From Actinomycetota bacterium (GTDB lineage: Bacteria; Actinomycetota; Actinomycetes; Mycobacteriales; Micromonosporaceae), in assembly GCA_005885555.1 (NCBI GenBank), contig VAWN01000054.1, forward strand, positions 11,888 through 48,902: a stretch of 37,015 bases of DNA, in the 5' to 3' direction. The notes under the pieces were generated by a model that was not told the origin of the DNA, did no database searches, and was given only the letters and a program-made list of their open reading frames with translations. Position 1 is the first letter of the stretch. Every line of letters begins with the position of its first letter. The translations under genes and the position numbers were made by a program. Shown here piece by piece: positions 7,172 to 15,235 of this stretch.

Positions 7172-8122
7172 ATGGCCAAGTCCAAGCTCGTGATGGCGGC
7201 GCTGGCGGTGACGGCCGGGGTGACCCTGGTCGCCGCCAGCGCGACACAGGCACAGGCGGTACGTCCCGACTCCGGCCCGGCGGCGGCCGCGACCGGTCCG
7301 ATGTTCTTCGCCGCCGAGCTGCGCGGCGGCAACGAGGTCGGGCCGACCGGTACCCCCGGCGTGGGCGACCCGGACGGGCGGGCCGTCGAGGTCGTGCGCA
7401 TCCAGGGCACGCAGGTCTCCTTCGCGATCGCCTGGCGGAACATCGCGCCGCCCACCGCCGGGCACATCCACATGGGTGCGGCCGGGATGAACGGCGGCGT
7501 GGTGGTCCCGTTCTTCGGCGGCGCCCTGCCCGCGACGATCGACCGGATCACCGGGTCGGTGATGACCAGCCAGGCCACCGTCGACGCGATCCTGGCCAAC
7601 CCGGCCGGCTTCTACGTCAACCTGCACACGCCGGACTTCCCGGCCGGTGCGGTACGCGACCAGCTCCGGCCGCTCAAGCACCCGGTCGACCTCCAGCAGT
7701 TCCTCCAGGTCGGTCCGCTGCTCTCGGTGGACAGCGGTGACCAGGAGATCGCCGGTGGCGACGCGGACGGCCACGCCAACGCGTTCGTGCGGGCGCGCGG
7801 CGGTACCGTCCGCTTCGGGTTCACCTGGTCGGCGATCGCGTCACCGTCGGCGGGGCACATCCACCAGGGTGGCGTCGGCGTCAACGGGCCGGTCGTGGTC
7901 CCGTTCTTCAGTGCGCCGGGCGGGCTGCCGATGTCGATCAACGGGATCGCCGGTACCGTCACCGGGATCGATCCGGCCCTGACCGCCTCGATCAACCGCA
8001 ACCCGCGCGGCTTCTACACCAACCTGCACAACGCCGATTTCCCCGGCGGCGCGGTACGCGGACAGCTCTTCCGCCTCGGTGCGGCCGGCAATGACGACGA
8101 CGAGGTGACGTTGGACGGCTGA
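7172..8122 (+). CDS. Secreted protein with two CHRD domains
   Basis: 316 residues. The ATG at 7172 follows AGGAAGGA; the upstream in-frame start at 7121 has no ribosome site. A Sec signal peptide ends near AQA (about residue 25). Two CHRD (chordin-like) domains follow, at about 45-165 and 185-300. Each has the family hallmarks: AGHIH near the middle, a GVVVPFF-type strand, then FYVNLHT or FYTNLHN and GAVRDQL or GAVRGQL at the end. The extracellular function of bacterial CHRD proteins is poorly known. The C-terminus is a short acidic tail (NDDDE). It is transcribed alone and followed by a strong hairpin. Confidence 0.9.
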   Translation: MAKSKLVMAALAVTAGVTLVAASATQAQAVRPDSGPAAAATGPMFFAAELRGGNEVGPTGTPGVGDPDGRAVEVVRIQGTQVSFAIAWRNIAPPTAGHIHMGAAGMNGGVVVPFFGGALPATIDRITGSVMTSQATVDAILANPAGFYVNLHTPDFPAGAVRDQLRPLKHPVDLQQFLQVGPLLSVDSGDQEIAGGDADGHANAFVRARGGTVRFGFTWSAIASPSAGHIHQGGVGVNGPVVVPFFSAPGGLPMSINGIAGTVTGIDPALTASINRNPRGFYTNLHNADFPGGAVRGQLFRLGAAGNDDDEVTLDG

Positions 8123-8151
8123 TCCCCCAACCCAACCCGCCTCGGACCGGG

Positions 8152-8182
8152 CCGGCGTCCGTCCACTATGGACGGACGCCGG
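8152..8182 (+). terminator. 13-bp stem hairpin after the CHRD gene
   Basis: CCGGCGTCCGTCC (8152-8164) pairs perfectly with GGACGGACGCCGG (8170-8182) around the loop ACTAT. It lies 30 bases after the CHRD stop and 43 bases before the next start. It is most simply a factor-independent terminator without a U-tract. The loop region forms TCCACTATGGA, a one-mismatch version of the palindrome seen elsewhere in the window. Confidence 0.7.
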
Positions 8183-8224
8183 TCCGTGGTACATGGGGGC
8201 CGCGGTTCGGGTACAACAGAAGTC

Positions 8225-9160
8225 ATGACCGAGGCGATGCGGCGGTACGCCGGTGAGCTGCTGGGCCGGCTGGACGATGACCGGGCGGCGCAGGCGCGCC
8301 GCGACTTCGACGACGACCGGGCGCGCCGGTGGATCGAGTACCGGCCGGAGCCCCGCCCCGGGGTCAGCCTCGCCGACCTCGACCCGGCCGGGCGCAAGGC
8401 GGCGCACCAGCTGCTGGCCTGCGCACTCAGTACCCACGCCTTCGCGCAGGCGGCCGGCATCATGGCGCTGGAGGAGGTGCTGGACCGGGCCGAGGGCGGG
8501 CGGCGTGGCCGGCACAGCGACGACTACCGGGTCGTCGTCTTCGGCGAACCGGCGCACGACGACCGGTGGGGCTGGCGGTTCGAGGGGCACCACCTGTCGG
8601 TCAGCGTGACGGTGGCCGGCGAGCTGGTGTCCGCCGCCCCGGTGTTCCTCGGCGCCAACCCGGCCACGGTCAGCTACGCCGGCCGGCCGGTGTCCCGGCC
8701 GCTCGCGCCGGAGGAGGACGTCGCCCGTGCGCTGCTCGACGCGCTGTCACCCGAGCAACTACGACAGGCGGTCGTCGCCGATACCGCGCCCGACGACATC
8801 ATCAGCTACACCCGGCCGCAGGCGCCGGAGCGGACCGAGCCCCTCGGGGTACCGGCGGCGCAGCTCGGCGCCACCGCCCGCGCGCTGCTCGACCACCTCC
8901 TCGCGGTGTACCTCGACCGGCTGCGCCCCGAGCTCGCCGCCGCGGAGACCGCCCGGCTGCGCGAAGGCGAGCTGCACTTCGCCTGGGCCGGCCCGGTGCG
9001 GCCGGGGCACGGCCACTACTACCGGATCCAGGGTCCGGACCTGCTCGTCGAGTACGACAACACGCAGAACGGTGCGAACCACGCGCACACCGTGCTGCGC
9101 CGGCCGCGCAGCGACTTCGGCGACGACGTGCTCGCCCGGCACTACGCGAGCGCTGGATAG
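8225..9160 (+). CDS. DUF3500 family protein
   Basis: 311 residues with the features of DUF3500: WIEYRPEPRPGVSLADL near the N-terminus, RWGWRFEGHHLSV in the centre and YYRIQGPDLLVEYDNTQNG toward the end. Family members are mostly uncharacterised. I chose the ATG at 8225 because the longer frame to 8168 runs through the preceding hairpin. No signal peptide or membrane helix is evident, so it is probably cytoplasmic. It is convergent with the CYTH-CHAD gene, 32 bases away. Confidence is in the family, not a function. Confidence 0.85.
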   Translation: MTEAMRRYAGELLGRLDDDRAAQARRDFDDDRARRWIEYRPEPRPGVSLADLDPAGRKAAHQLLACALSTHAFAQAAGIMALEEVLDRAEGGRRGRHSDDYRVVVFGEPAHDDRWGWRFEGHHLSVSVTVAGELVSAAPVFLGANPATVSYAGRPVSRPLAPEEDVARALLDALSPEQLRQAVVADTAPDDIISYTRPQAPERTEPLGVPAAQLGATARALLDHLLAVYLDRLRPELAAAETARLREGELHFAWAGPVRPGHGHYYRIQGPDLLVEYDNTQNGANHAHTVLRRPRSDFGDDVLARHYASAG

Positions 9161-9192
9161 CCGCGCAACAGGGCGGTACCGCGCACAGCGCT

Positions 9193-10680
9193 TCAGCCAG
9201 CAGCGCGCTTCAGCCAGCGGCGCACCTTGCGCCGGCCGGCCTTGTCGCGCGCCTTCGGCAGGTCGTCCAGGCTGCGCCCGGCCGCCTCCCGCTGCCGCTC
9301 GCGCAGCAGGCCGTAGGTGACGGCGTTCTCGCCGTTCGCCTGCGCCTGCGCGCCCAGCTCCGCGAGCAGCTCACCGGTGACGATCGCGTCCTGGTGGGTG
9401 CCGAGCACGTCCTGCAGCCGGGTCAGCTGCTTGACCAGGCGCTTGGCCGGCTTGCCGGCCAGCGGCCGGACCAGCTCCGCGGCGTACCTGGCGCGCTTGT
9501 AGGCCCGCCGGGAACGGTGCAGCAGCGGATCCCGGTCCGGCGGCTCGGCCTCGTCGGCCGCCGCCAGCCGCCGGTCGGCCCGGCGCAGCGCCCTGCGGGC
9601 GCGCTTGAGCAGCTGCCGCCGGGTCGCCGGCCGGTCCTCCGCGCGCAGCTCGCCGGCCGCGAGCTGGTCCAGGTCGTCGAGGATCCGCCGGTACCGGTCG
9701 CTGTCCAGCGCCTCGACCAGCTGTGCCCGGGCGGTACCGGTGCGCTCGCCGAGCCGTTCCCGGATGCGCTCGCTCACCGGCCCGACCACGTTCTCCGGCG
9801 GTTCCGCGGCGACCGCCTCGGTCAGCCGGTCGGCCATCACGTCGCCGTCACGCACCGCACCGAGCAGCCCGGCGAGCCAGTGCAGCTCCTCGCCGACCGG
9901 TCCGGTGCGGGTACCGTCCAGCAGCGGACCGAACGTCCGCAGGGTGCTGCGTACCCGCCGGGTCCCGACCCGCATGTCGTGCACCGCGTCGGCATCCCCG
10001 GCGCGTACCCCGGCCTCGTTGCCCCGGACCGCGTCCCGCTGGGTGCGCAGGTATCCGGTGAGCGGGTCGGGTTCCACCGGCAGCCGGTCGCGCAGTGCCC
10101 GGGCCAGCTTCGACGGTGCCCGGGCCGGGCGCGCCCCGGCCGCCCGCAGCGCCGCGTCGACCTCGTCGAACAGCCCGCGCGGCCCGTCGACCAGCTCGAC
10201 CTCGACCTCGCGCCAGCGCTGCAGCACGGCCGGCTCGCCGAGGGCCTCGGTCGCCACGACGTCGTCGGCGACCAGCGCCAGCACGGTACCGTCCGGGCCG
10301 CGCAACGGGCGCTCCAGCCGGCGGGTGCGGATGTGCGCCACCGGAGCGAGGGGCTCGCCGCCGCTCAGGTCGCGCACCTGGTCGGCGACCTCGTCGGGTA
10401 CCCCGGCGGCCGGGTCGGTCAGCGGCGTGCTGGTCTCGGTGCGGTCCCCGTCGCCGGCCGGCCGCTTGACGGTCCAGCCCGCGTCGTGCCCGCCGGCCCG
10501 GCGGCGCAGCGTCACGTGCGCGGCGGTCAGGCACAGCCCGGCGGTGTCGTAGTAGGTGGCGTCGAGCCGCAGCTCCCTGGGTTCGTCGACCGACGCGACC
10601 GCCGGGAGCCGGCTCAGGTCGGGCAGGGTGAAGTCGCCGGGCACGTCGTACTTGCGCTCGGCTTCGGTCGTCGTCGCCAT
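9193..10680 (-). CDS. CYTH-CHAD domain protein (triphosphate/polyphosphate-associated)
   Basis: 495 residues. An N-terminal CYTH domain (about 1-200) opens with EAERKY, the ExExK metal/phosphate motif of triphosphate tunnel enzymes, and has further Arg/Lys/Glu strands such as LRRRAGG and REVEVELV. A C-terminal CHAD domain (about 210-495) is a His- and Arg-rich helical bundle (for example VHDMRVGTRRVRSTLR and RSRRAYKRARY). CHAD domains bind polyphosphate, and CYTH-CHAD proteins are often linked to inorganic polyphosphate metabolism. The ATG at 10680 is preferred to a longer frame to 10728. The last codons carry a small direct repeat of GCTGGCTGAAGCGC that includes the stop. Confidence 0.9.
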   Translation of the reverse strand: MATTTEAERKYDVPGDFTLPDLSRLPAVASVDEPRELRLDATYYDTAGLCLTAAHVTLRRRAGGHDAGWTVKRPAGDGDRTETSTPLTDPAAGVPDEVADQVRDLSGGEPLAPVAHIRTRRLERPLRGPDGTVLALVADDVVATEALGEPAVLQRWREVEVELVDGPRGLFDEVDAALRAAGARPARAPSKLARALRDRLPVEPDPLTGYLRTQRDAVRGNEAGVRAGDADAVHDMRVGTRRVRSTLRTFGPLLDGTRTGPVGEELHWLAGLLGAVRDGDVMADRLTEAVAAEPPENVVGPVSERIRERLGERTGTARAQLVEALDSDRYRRILDDLDQLAAGELRAEDRPATRRQLLKRARRALRRADRRLAAADEAEPPDRDPLLHRSRRAYKRARYAAELVRPLAGKPAKRLVKQLTRLQDVLGTHQDAIVTGELLAELGAQAQANGENAVTYGLLRERQREAAGRSLDDLPKARDKAGRRKVRRWLKRAAG

Positions 10681-10860
10681 ACCGTCGCGTACCCCCCGGT
10701 CATAGCCCGAAAACGGCTGTACCGCCACCTCCTACGCAGGTCATTCTGTAGCGCGTGACCATCACGCCACTGACGACGTCCGCGGCCGGCTGATCCTGCC
10801 GCCCGGCCCGCCCGGTAAGGACCCTTGCCCGCTGGCTTAACGGGCGTTTGGATAGGCGTC

Positions 10861-13068
10861 ATGCTTCGTTGGCGCGCGTCCATCGTCGTCGTGGTGAGCA
10901 CAGGTGCCCTGGTCCTCGCCGGCTGGGGCACCCTGGCGCAGGCGGCGGGCGATGCGCCCGGCGCGCCCGGCGGCGGCTCGTCGTGGACCACCGGCAACAA
11001 GACCGCCCTCGGTACCGCGACCGGCCCCGCCTCCAAGGTGTGGTTCACCGCCGCGGCCGGCATCACGACCGAGGTGTTCTACCCGCGCGCCGACGTGCCC
11101 GACCTGCAGGACATGCAGTACGTCGTCACCGACGGGATGTCCTTTGTGGACCTGGAGCGCGACGCCACGACACACGCGGTGTCGATGCCGGACGAGAGCG
11201 CCCTGGAGTACACGGTCACGAACACCGCGAAGAGCGGCCGGTACCGGCTGACCAACAGCTACGTCACCGACCCGGACCGGTCCACGCTGCTGGTCCGCAC
11301 CCGGTTCCAGTCGCTGGACGGCGGCGCGTACCGGCTCTACGTGCTGGCCAACCCGTCGCTGGCAGGCGGTGGCGGCGGGGACACCGGAGCCTGGGACGCC
11401 GGCACCGGCGCGCTGGTGGCGAGCGACTCGCAGACGCTGTTCGGCGCGCCACTGCCGGTCGCCTCGGCGCTGAAGGCGTCGACCGGGTTCACCGCGCACT
11501 CGACCGGGTACAGCGGCACGGCCAGCGACGGGTACCAGGACATCGCGGCGCACCGGACGCTGACCAACCAGTACGACTCCGCGAACACCGGCGGGAACAT
11601 CGTGCAGACCGCCCAGGTACCCGTCGGCGCCGACACGACGTTCACCCTGGCGCTCGGCTTCGGCGCGGACCGGGGTGCGGCGGCCGCGGCGGCGGGCGCG
11701 TCGCTGTCGGCCGGGTTCGCCGCGGTCGAGTCCGGGTACCGGGCCGGCTGGCACGGGTACCTCGCCGGGCTGGCTCCGCCACCGGCCAGCGTCTCCGGCG
11801 ACACCCTGCGCCGCCGCACGTACCGGGTCGGCGTGATGGCGCTGCATGCCAGCGAGGACAAGACGTTCCCGGGGGCGAACGTGGCCGCGCTGGCCACCCC
11901 GTGGGGCGACACGGTCGACGGAAACGCGCTGAACGACGGGTACCACCGGGTCTGGTCCCGGGACCTGTACCAGCAGGCGACCGGCCTGCTCGCCGCCGGT
12001 GACCGGGCGCAGGCGGTCCGGATGACCCAGTGGCTGTGGAACCGCCAGCAGATCACCGCGTGGACGCAAGGCGACGGGGTCTGGTACGGGCCGGGATCGT
12101 TCCCCAGGTACTCGCCGGTGAGCGGGGTCGGCGGGGCGACGCCGCAGCAGCTCGGTTGCTGCGAGCAGCTCGACGAGGACGCGTTCCCGATCGTGCTGGC
12201 CGACGTGCTGGGCCTGACGGACGCGGGCACCTGGGCGAAGGTGAAGCTGACCGCCGACCACATCGCCTCGTTCGGCCCGGACACGCCCAGCGAGCGGTGG
12301 GAGGAGCAGCCCGGCAAGTCGCCGTCCACGATCGCGGCCGAGATCGCCGGGCTGGTCTGCGCCGGCGACATCGCCCGGCGCAACGGCGACACCGCCAGCG
12401 CCGCGCGGTACGAGTCGACGGCCGACTCGTGGCGGTCCCAGCTGGACGGCTGGACGTTCACCACCAGCGGCTTCTTCGGCGACCACCGGTACTACGAGCG
12501 GATCGAGCACGACACGAACCCGAACGACACGTTCGCCCGGACGCTTTCGGACGGTACCTGGTGGGAGCGCGACCTGGTCGACGGCGGCTTCCTCGACCTG
12601 GTGCGCCTGGGCGTTCGGCCGGCGTCGTACGGGCCGGTCGTCGACTCGCTGGCCGAGCTGGACGCGGTCGACCGGGTGAGCACGCCGAACGGCGACATGT
12701 GGCACCGGTACAACCACGACTCGTACGGCGAGAGCCAGAACGACGGCTCCGGCTGGCCGGCGAACCACGGCGCGCGCACCGGCCGGCTGTGGCCGCTGCT
12801 GTCCGGCGAGCGCGGCGAGTACGCCCTCGCCGCCGGCCAGCCCGCGGCCAGCTACCTGCAGACGATGGCGAACGCCGGCAACGCCGGGTTCCTCATCCCC
12901 GAGCAGGCGTGGGACCGACCCGACCAGTTCGGTTTCACGTTCGGTGAGCCGACCGGGTCGGCGTCGCCGCTGAACTGGGCGCTCGCGGTGTACGTCCGGC
13001 TGGCCGTCTCGATCGACGCCGGCCACCCGGTGGAGACCCCGCCGGTGGTGGCCGCCCGCTACCGCTGA
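10861..13068 (+). CDS. Secreted GH15 glucoamylase/glucodextranase-like enzyme
   Basis: 735-residue secreted glycoside hydrolase. A signal peptide (about 1-31, ending near AQA) precedes a beta-rich glucodextranase N-type domain (about 45-310) and the GH15 (alpha/alpha)6 barrel. HRVWSRDLYQQA matches the family's substrate-binding block. The general acid is expected in RWEEQPGKSPST (E481/E482) and the base in WPLLSGERG (E650). It releases glucose from the non-reducing ends of alpha-glucans or dextran-type glucans; which linkage cannot be told by eye. Its last 10 bases overlap the 3' end of the convergent reductase gene at 13059. The upstream 180 bases hold no clear promoter signal. Confidence 0.92.
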   Translation: MLRWRASIVVVVSTGALVLAGWGTLAQAAGDAPGAPGGGSSWTTGNKTALGTATGPASKVWFTAAAGITTEVFYPRADVPDLQDMQYVVTDGMSFVDLERDATTHAVSMPDESALEYTVTNTAKSGRYRLTNSYVTDPDRSTLLVRTRFQSLDGGAYRLYVLANPSLAGGGGGDTGAWDAGTGALVASDSQTLFGAPLPVASALKASTGFTAHSTGYSGTASDGYQDIAAHRTLTNQYDSANTGGNIVQTAQVPVGADTTFTLALGFGADRGAAAAAAGASLSAGFAAVESGYRAGWHGYLAGLAPPPASVSGDTLRRRTYRVGVMALHASEDKTFPGANVAALATPWGDTVDGNALNDGYHRVWSRDLYQQATGLLAAGDRAQAVRMTQWLWNRQQITAWTQGDGVWYGPGSFPRYSPVSGVGGATPQQLGCCEQLDEDAFPIVLADVLGLTDAGTWAKVKLTADHIASFGPDTPSERWEEQPGKSPSTIAAEIAGLVCAGDIARRNGDTASAARYESTADSWRSQLDGWTFTTSGFFGDHRYYERIEHDTNPNDTFARTLSDGTWWERDLVDGGFLDLVRLGVRPASYGPVVDSLAELDAVDRVSTPNGDMWHRYNHDSYGESQNDGSGWPANHGARTGRLWPLLSGERGEYALAAGQPAASYLQTMANAGNAGFLIPEQAWDRPDQFGFTFGEPTGSASPLNWALAVYVRLAVSIDAGHPVETPPVVAARYR

Positions 13069-14249
13069 TCCAGTACCCGGAAGGTGATGCCGGCCTTCTC
13101 CAGCCGGGTGCGCAGCGCCGGTCCCATCGCCACCGCCGTGGTGACCTGCCCGGCCGTCGCCGGCAGCGGGTCGTGCACGAGACACAGCGCCGCCTCGGCG
13201 AGCATCTTCGCGGTCTCGTCGTAGCCGGGGTCGCCGCCGGCCACCTCGGTCACCACGTGCCGGTCGCCGCTGTCGGCGACGAACCGCACGGCGAACCAGC
13301 TCTTCTCCCGCCGCTGCGGGTCCGGGCCGGCGCCGGACGGGCGCAGCCGCAGCAGCAGCGCCCGGGTCGGCGAGGTCTGCGCGAGGGTGAAGGCCGCGGC
13401 CCAGCCGGCGCCGAGGCCGGCCAGGACCAGCGGGTTGCGCACCGCGCCGAAGTGGCTGTAGGAGAAGTCCGGTCCGTACCGGTCCAGCGCGCGCGCCGAC
13501 CGCAGCACGATCTGCGGGTCGATGGTCGGCAGCGGGAACACCCACCCCAGGTCGCGGTCGTAGCCGGGCCGGCCGGGGATGCCGCGCACCTTCCGGTCGG
13601 CGGGCCGCGGTTCGGCGGCGCGGCGCTCGCGGTGCGCGGCGTTGGCCTGCCGGAACCGGCCCAGGGAGGTCACCGCGGAGTCGAAGGTACCGCCGGAGGG
13701 CAGGCCGCTTGCGGTGAGGTACCCGCGCATCCGGATCGGCGCGTCCGCGGGCAGTTGCTCGACGGTGAACTGGGCACCGAGGTCGTACGGGATGGAGTCG
13801 AACCCGCAGGCGTGCACCAGCCGGGCACCGGAGCGCTGCGCGGTGGCGTGGTAGCCCAGCCACATCCGGTCGACGAACTCGGGTTCGCCGGTGAGGTCGA
13901 GGTAGTCGGTACCGGCCTCGGCGCAGGCCGCGACGAGCGGCTCGCCGTAGCGCACGTAGGGCCCGACGGTGGTGGCGACCACCCGGGTGCGGTCGGCCAG
14001 CCGGCGCAGCGTTGCCGGGTCGGTCACGTCGGCGGTGTGCACCGGCACGTCGACACCGAGCCGGTCGCGCAGTGCGGCCAGCCGGCCGGCGTCGCGTCCC
14101 GCGAGCGCCCAGCGGGTACCGGCCGGGGCGTGCGCGGCCAGGTAGGCGGCGACCAGGCTGCCGGTGAAGCCGGTCGCGCCGAAGATGACGATGTCCAGTT
14201 CGCGGTTGTCGGGTTCGCGGTTGTCGGGTTCGCGTGGGGGAGAGGTCAC
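13059..14249 (-). CDS. Saccharopine dehydrogenase-like / trans-acting enoyl reductase family protein
   Basis: 396 residues with an N-terminal Rossmann motif (IVIFGATGFTGSLVAAYL), VVATTVGPYVRYGEPLV, the YLDLTGEPEFV block and HACGFDSIPYDLGA. This combination is typical of the actinobacterial trans-acting enoyl reductase / saccharopine dehydrogenase NAD(P)-binding family. Some mycobacterial members act in lipid synthesis; the substrate here is unknown. The start is a GTG at 14249, since no in-frame start lies between it and the Rossmann strand; the ribosome site is weak. The first codons are a 15-base tandem repeat encoding PDNRE units. It overlaps the glucoamylase gene tail-to-tail. Confidence 0.85.
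   Translation of the reverse strand: MTSPPREPDNREPDNRELDIVIFGATGFTGSLVAAYLAAHAPAGTRWALAGRDAGRLAALRDRLGVDVPVHTADVTDPATLRRLADRTRVVATTVGPYVRYGEPLVAACAEAGTDYLDLTGEPEFVDRMWLGYHATAQRSGARLVHACGFDSIPYDLGAQFTVEQLPADAPIRMRGYLTASGLPSGGTFDSAVTSLGRFRQANAAHRERRAAEPRPADRKVRGIPGRPGYDRDLGWVFPLPTIDPQIVLRSARALDRYGPDFSYSHFGAVRNPLVLAGLGAGWAAAFTLAQTSPTRALLLRLRPSGAGPDPQRREKSWFAVRFVADSGDRHVVTEVAGGDPGYDETAKMLAEAALCLVHDPLPATAGQVTTAVAMGPALRTRLEKAGITFRVLDQR
14199..14234. repeat. 15-base tandem repeat at the 5' end of the reductase gene
   Basis: TTCGCGGTTGTCGGG occurs twice in tandem (14199-14213, 14214-14228) with a six-base partial third copy. On the minus strand it encodes repeated PDNRE immediately before the Rossmann fold. 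Because it is in frame, copy-number change would alter only the length of a disordered N-terminus. Confidence 0.85.
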
Positions 14250-14270
14250 CCGATCAGGCTAGCCACTCGA

Positions 14271-14570
14271 TCAGGCGCACTCCCGGCACACGTCCGGACC
14301 GGCGCTGCCACCTGCCCGTTGGCTCTTGTGGTGTACCAGGAAGCAGCGCGAACAGCGGAATTCGTCGGCCTGCATCGGTATCACCGAGACGGTCAGCTCC
14401 TCGCCGGACAGGTCGGCGCCGGGCAGTTCGAAGCCCTCCGCCGCCTCCGCCTCGTCGACGTCGAGTGCGGGGGACTGGGCCGCGGTGCGCCGCGACTTGA
14501 GCTCTTCGAGGCTGTCTTCTTCGAGGTCAACCGTTGAACGGCGCGGTGCGTCGTAGTCGGTCGTCGACAT
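14271..14570 (-). CDS. DUF4193 family zinc-ribbon-like protein
   Basis: 99-residue acidic protein of the actinobacterial DUF4193 family. The N-terminus is Asp/Glu-rich (STVDLEEDSLEELKSRR) and the C-terminus has paired cysteines, FRCSRCFLVHHKS and VCRECA, that could bind zinc. The ATG at 14570 is chosen because GGAGGG lies about 9 bases upstream; a GTG at 14579 is possible. In many actinobacteria this family sits near dut and other conserved genes, but that neighbourhood is absent here. The function is unknown; a small regulatory or RNA-polymerase-associated role is only conjecture. Confidence 0.88.
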   Translation of the reverse strand: MSTTDYDAPRRSTVDLEEDSLEELKSRRTAAQSPALDVDEAEAAEGFELPGADLSGEELTVSVIPMQADEFRCSRCFLVHHKSQRAGGSAGPDVCRECA

Positions 14571-14658
14571 GGGTTCCACCCTCCCCGGGCATGGTCTGGT
14601 CTGATAACGAACACGGACGAGGATGGGTGTGTTCCGCTTACAGGAAAAATCTTGCGGC

Positions 14659-14865
14659 TCACTTCGACGGCTGCGGAATCTGGCAGTTGACCTTGGGGTT
14701 GACGCCGACGTAGTTCAGCGGTCCGGCGATGATCGTAACGATCGTCGTACCCGCCTGCGCGCAGTTGTCCTGCGAGCTGGAGAAGTAGCCGCGCTGGCCG
14801 GCCGCGAGCAGCCCGATGAGCAGCCAGACGACGACGATGACCGCGCCTACCCCACCGTATCGCAC
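14659..14865 (-). CDS. Small single-pass membrane protein, 68 aa, last gene of the MNIO cluster
   Basis: A GTG at 14865 preceded by GGGAGG at a 6-base spacing starts a 68-residue protein. It has one hydrophobic helix (about 6-22) followed by GQRGYFSS, then a polar segment with two Cys (C35 and C61) and the phrase GPLNYVGVNPKV. I recall similar small membrane proteins in other actinomycetes but no function. The same frame is open upstream to 15111, so the gene is easily merged with the preceding frameshifted gene; the strong ribosome site argues for an independent start. It lies downstream of the MNIO genes on the same strand and may be a component of that system. Confidence 0.75.
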   Translation of the reverse strand: MRYGGVGAVIVVVWLLIGLLAAGQRGYFSSSQDNCAQAGTTIVTIIAGPLNYVGVNPKVNCQIPQPSK

Positions 14866-15235
14866 GTTCCACCTCCCGGACGTGATCAGCAGATACCGCT
14901 GGAGGTAGATACCCAGCCGACCCACCGGTCCAAACGACCCGGACCGTACCCGTAGCTCCGCGCGCGCCTCGTCGGACAGCCGGCCGGCCGCCGCGAGCTC
15001 CCCGGCGAGGTCCGCCGCGCGGCGGCCGGTCCCGGGCCCACCCCGCGAACGTGGCGGTCCACTGTGGACCGAGGCTCGCCGCCAGTACCGGCCACGCCGC
15101 GGCCACCTCACCGGCCCGCTTGCGCAGCAGCGCGGCCCGGGTCGCGTCCAGCCGTCCGGTGTCGAACCTGGGCGGCGGGTCGGCCCCGGCGACGAGCGCC
15201 GCGACGAGGGCGGCCTGGTCCTCGGCGAGGCTCAC
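14866..15235 (-). pseudogene. SCO6045-like partner gene of the MNIO operon, disrupted by a +1 frameshift
   Basis: The GTG at 15235 overlaps the MNIO stop (GTGA). It starts LAEDQAALVAALVAGADPP and continues to ATFAGWARDRPPR. That frame then turns into Arg/Gly-rich nonsense, while the +1 frame continues with the expected C-terminal half (AADLAGELAAAGRLSDEARAEL). The switch falls at the perfect palindrome CCGCCGCGCGGCGG (15012-15025). Removing one G there would join both halves. Family members are short proteins encoded beside DUF692 genes, so by position this would be the enzyme's partner. The +1 frame has no stop before it enters the small membrane protein gene. It may be a true mutation, a sequencing error in a hairpin or, less likely, programmed frameshifting. 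Confidence 0.7.
15058..15068. repeat. Palindrome TCCACTGTGGA, copy 2
   Basis: Inside the SCO6045-like gene the palindrome extends to 15 bases (15056-15070, GGTCCAC-T-GTGGACC). It is identical in its core to the copy at 2633-2643. Confidence 0.45.

Noticed and set aside
8329-10758. Plus-strand open frame of about 800 codons opposite the CYTH-CHAD gene
   Set aside because: Low-complexity translation without domains; the CYTH-CHAD frame on the other strand has clear motifs.
10681-10860. Possible riboswitch or promoter structure before the glucoamylase
   Set aside because: Only a weak GCCCG/CGGGC inverted repeat is visible; no known riboswitch motif or clear promoter.
10837-13863. Minus-strand open frame of about 1,000 codons opposite the glucoamylase gene
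   Set aside because: Arg/Gly/Ala/Pro-rich translation with no domains, typical antisense shadow of a GC-rich gene; both true genes (10861-13068 and 13059-14249) explain the DNA.
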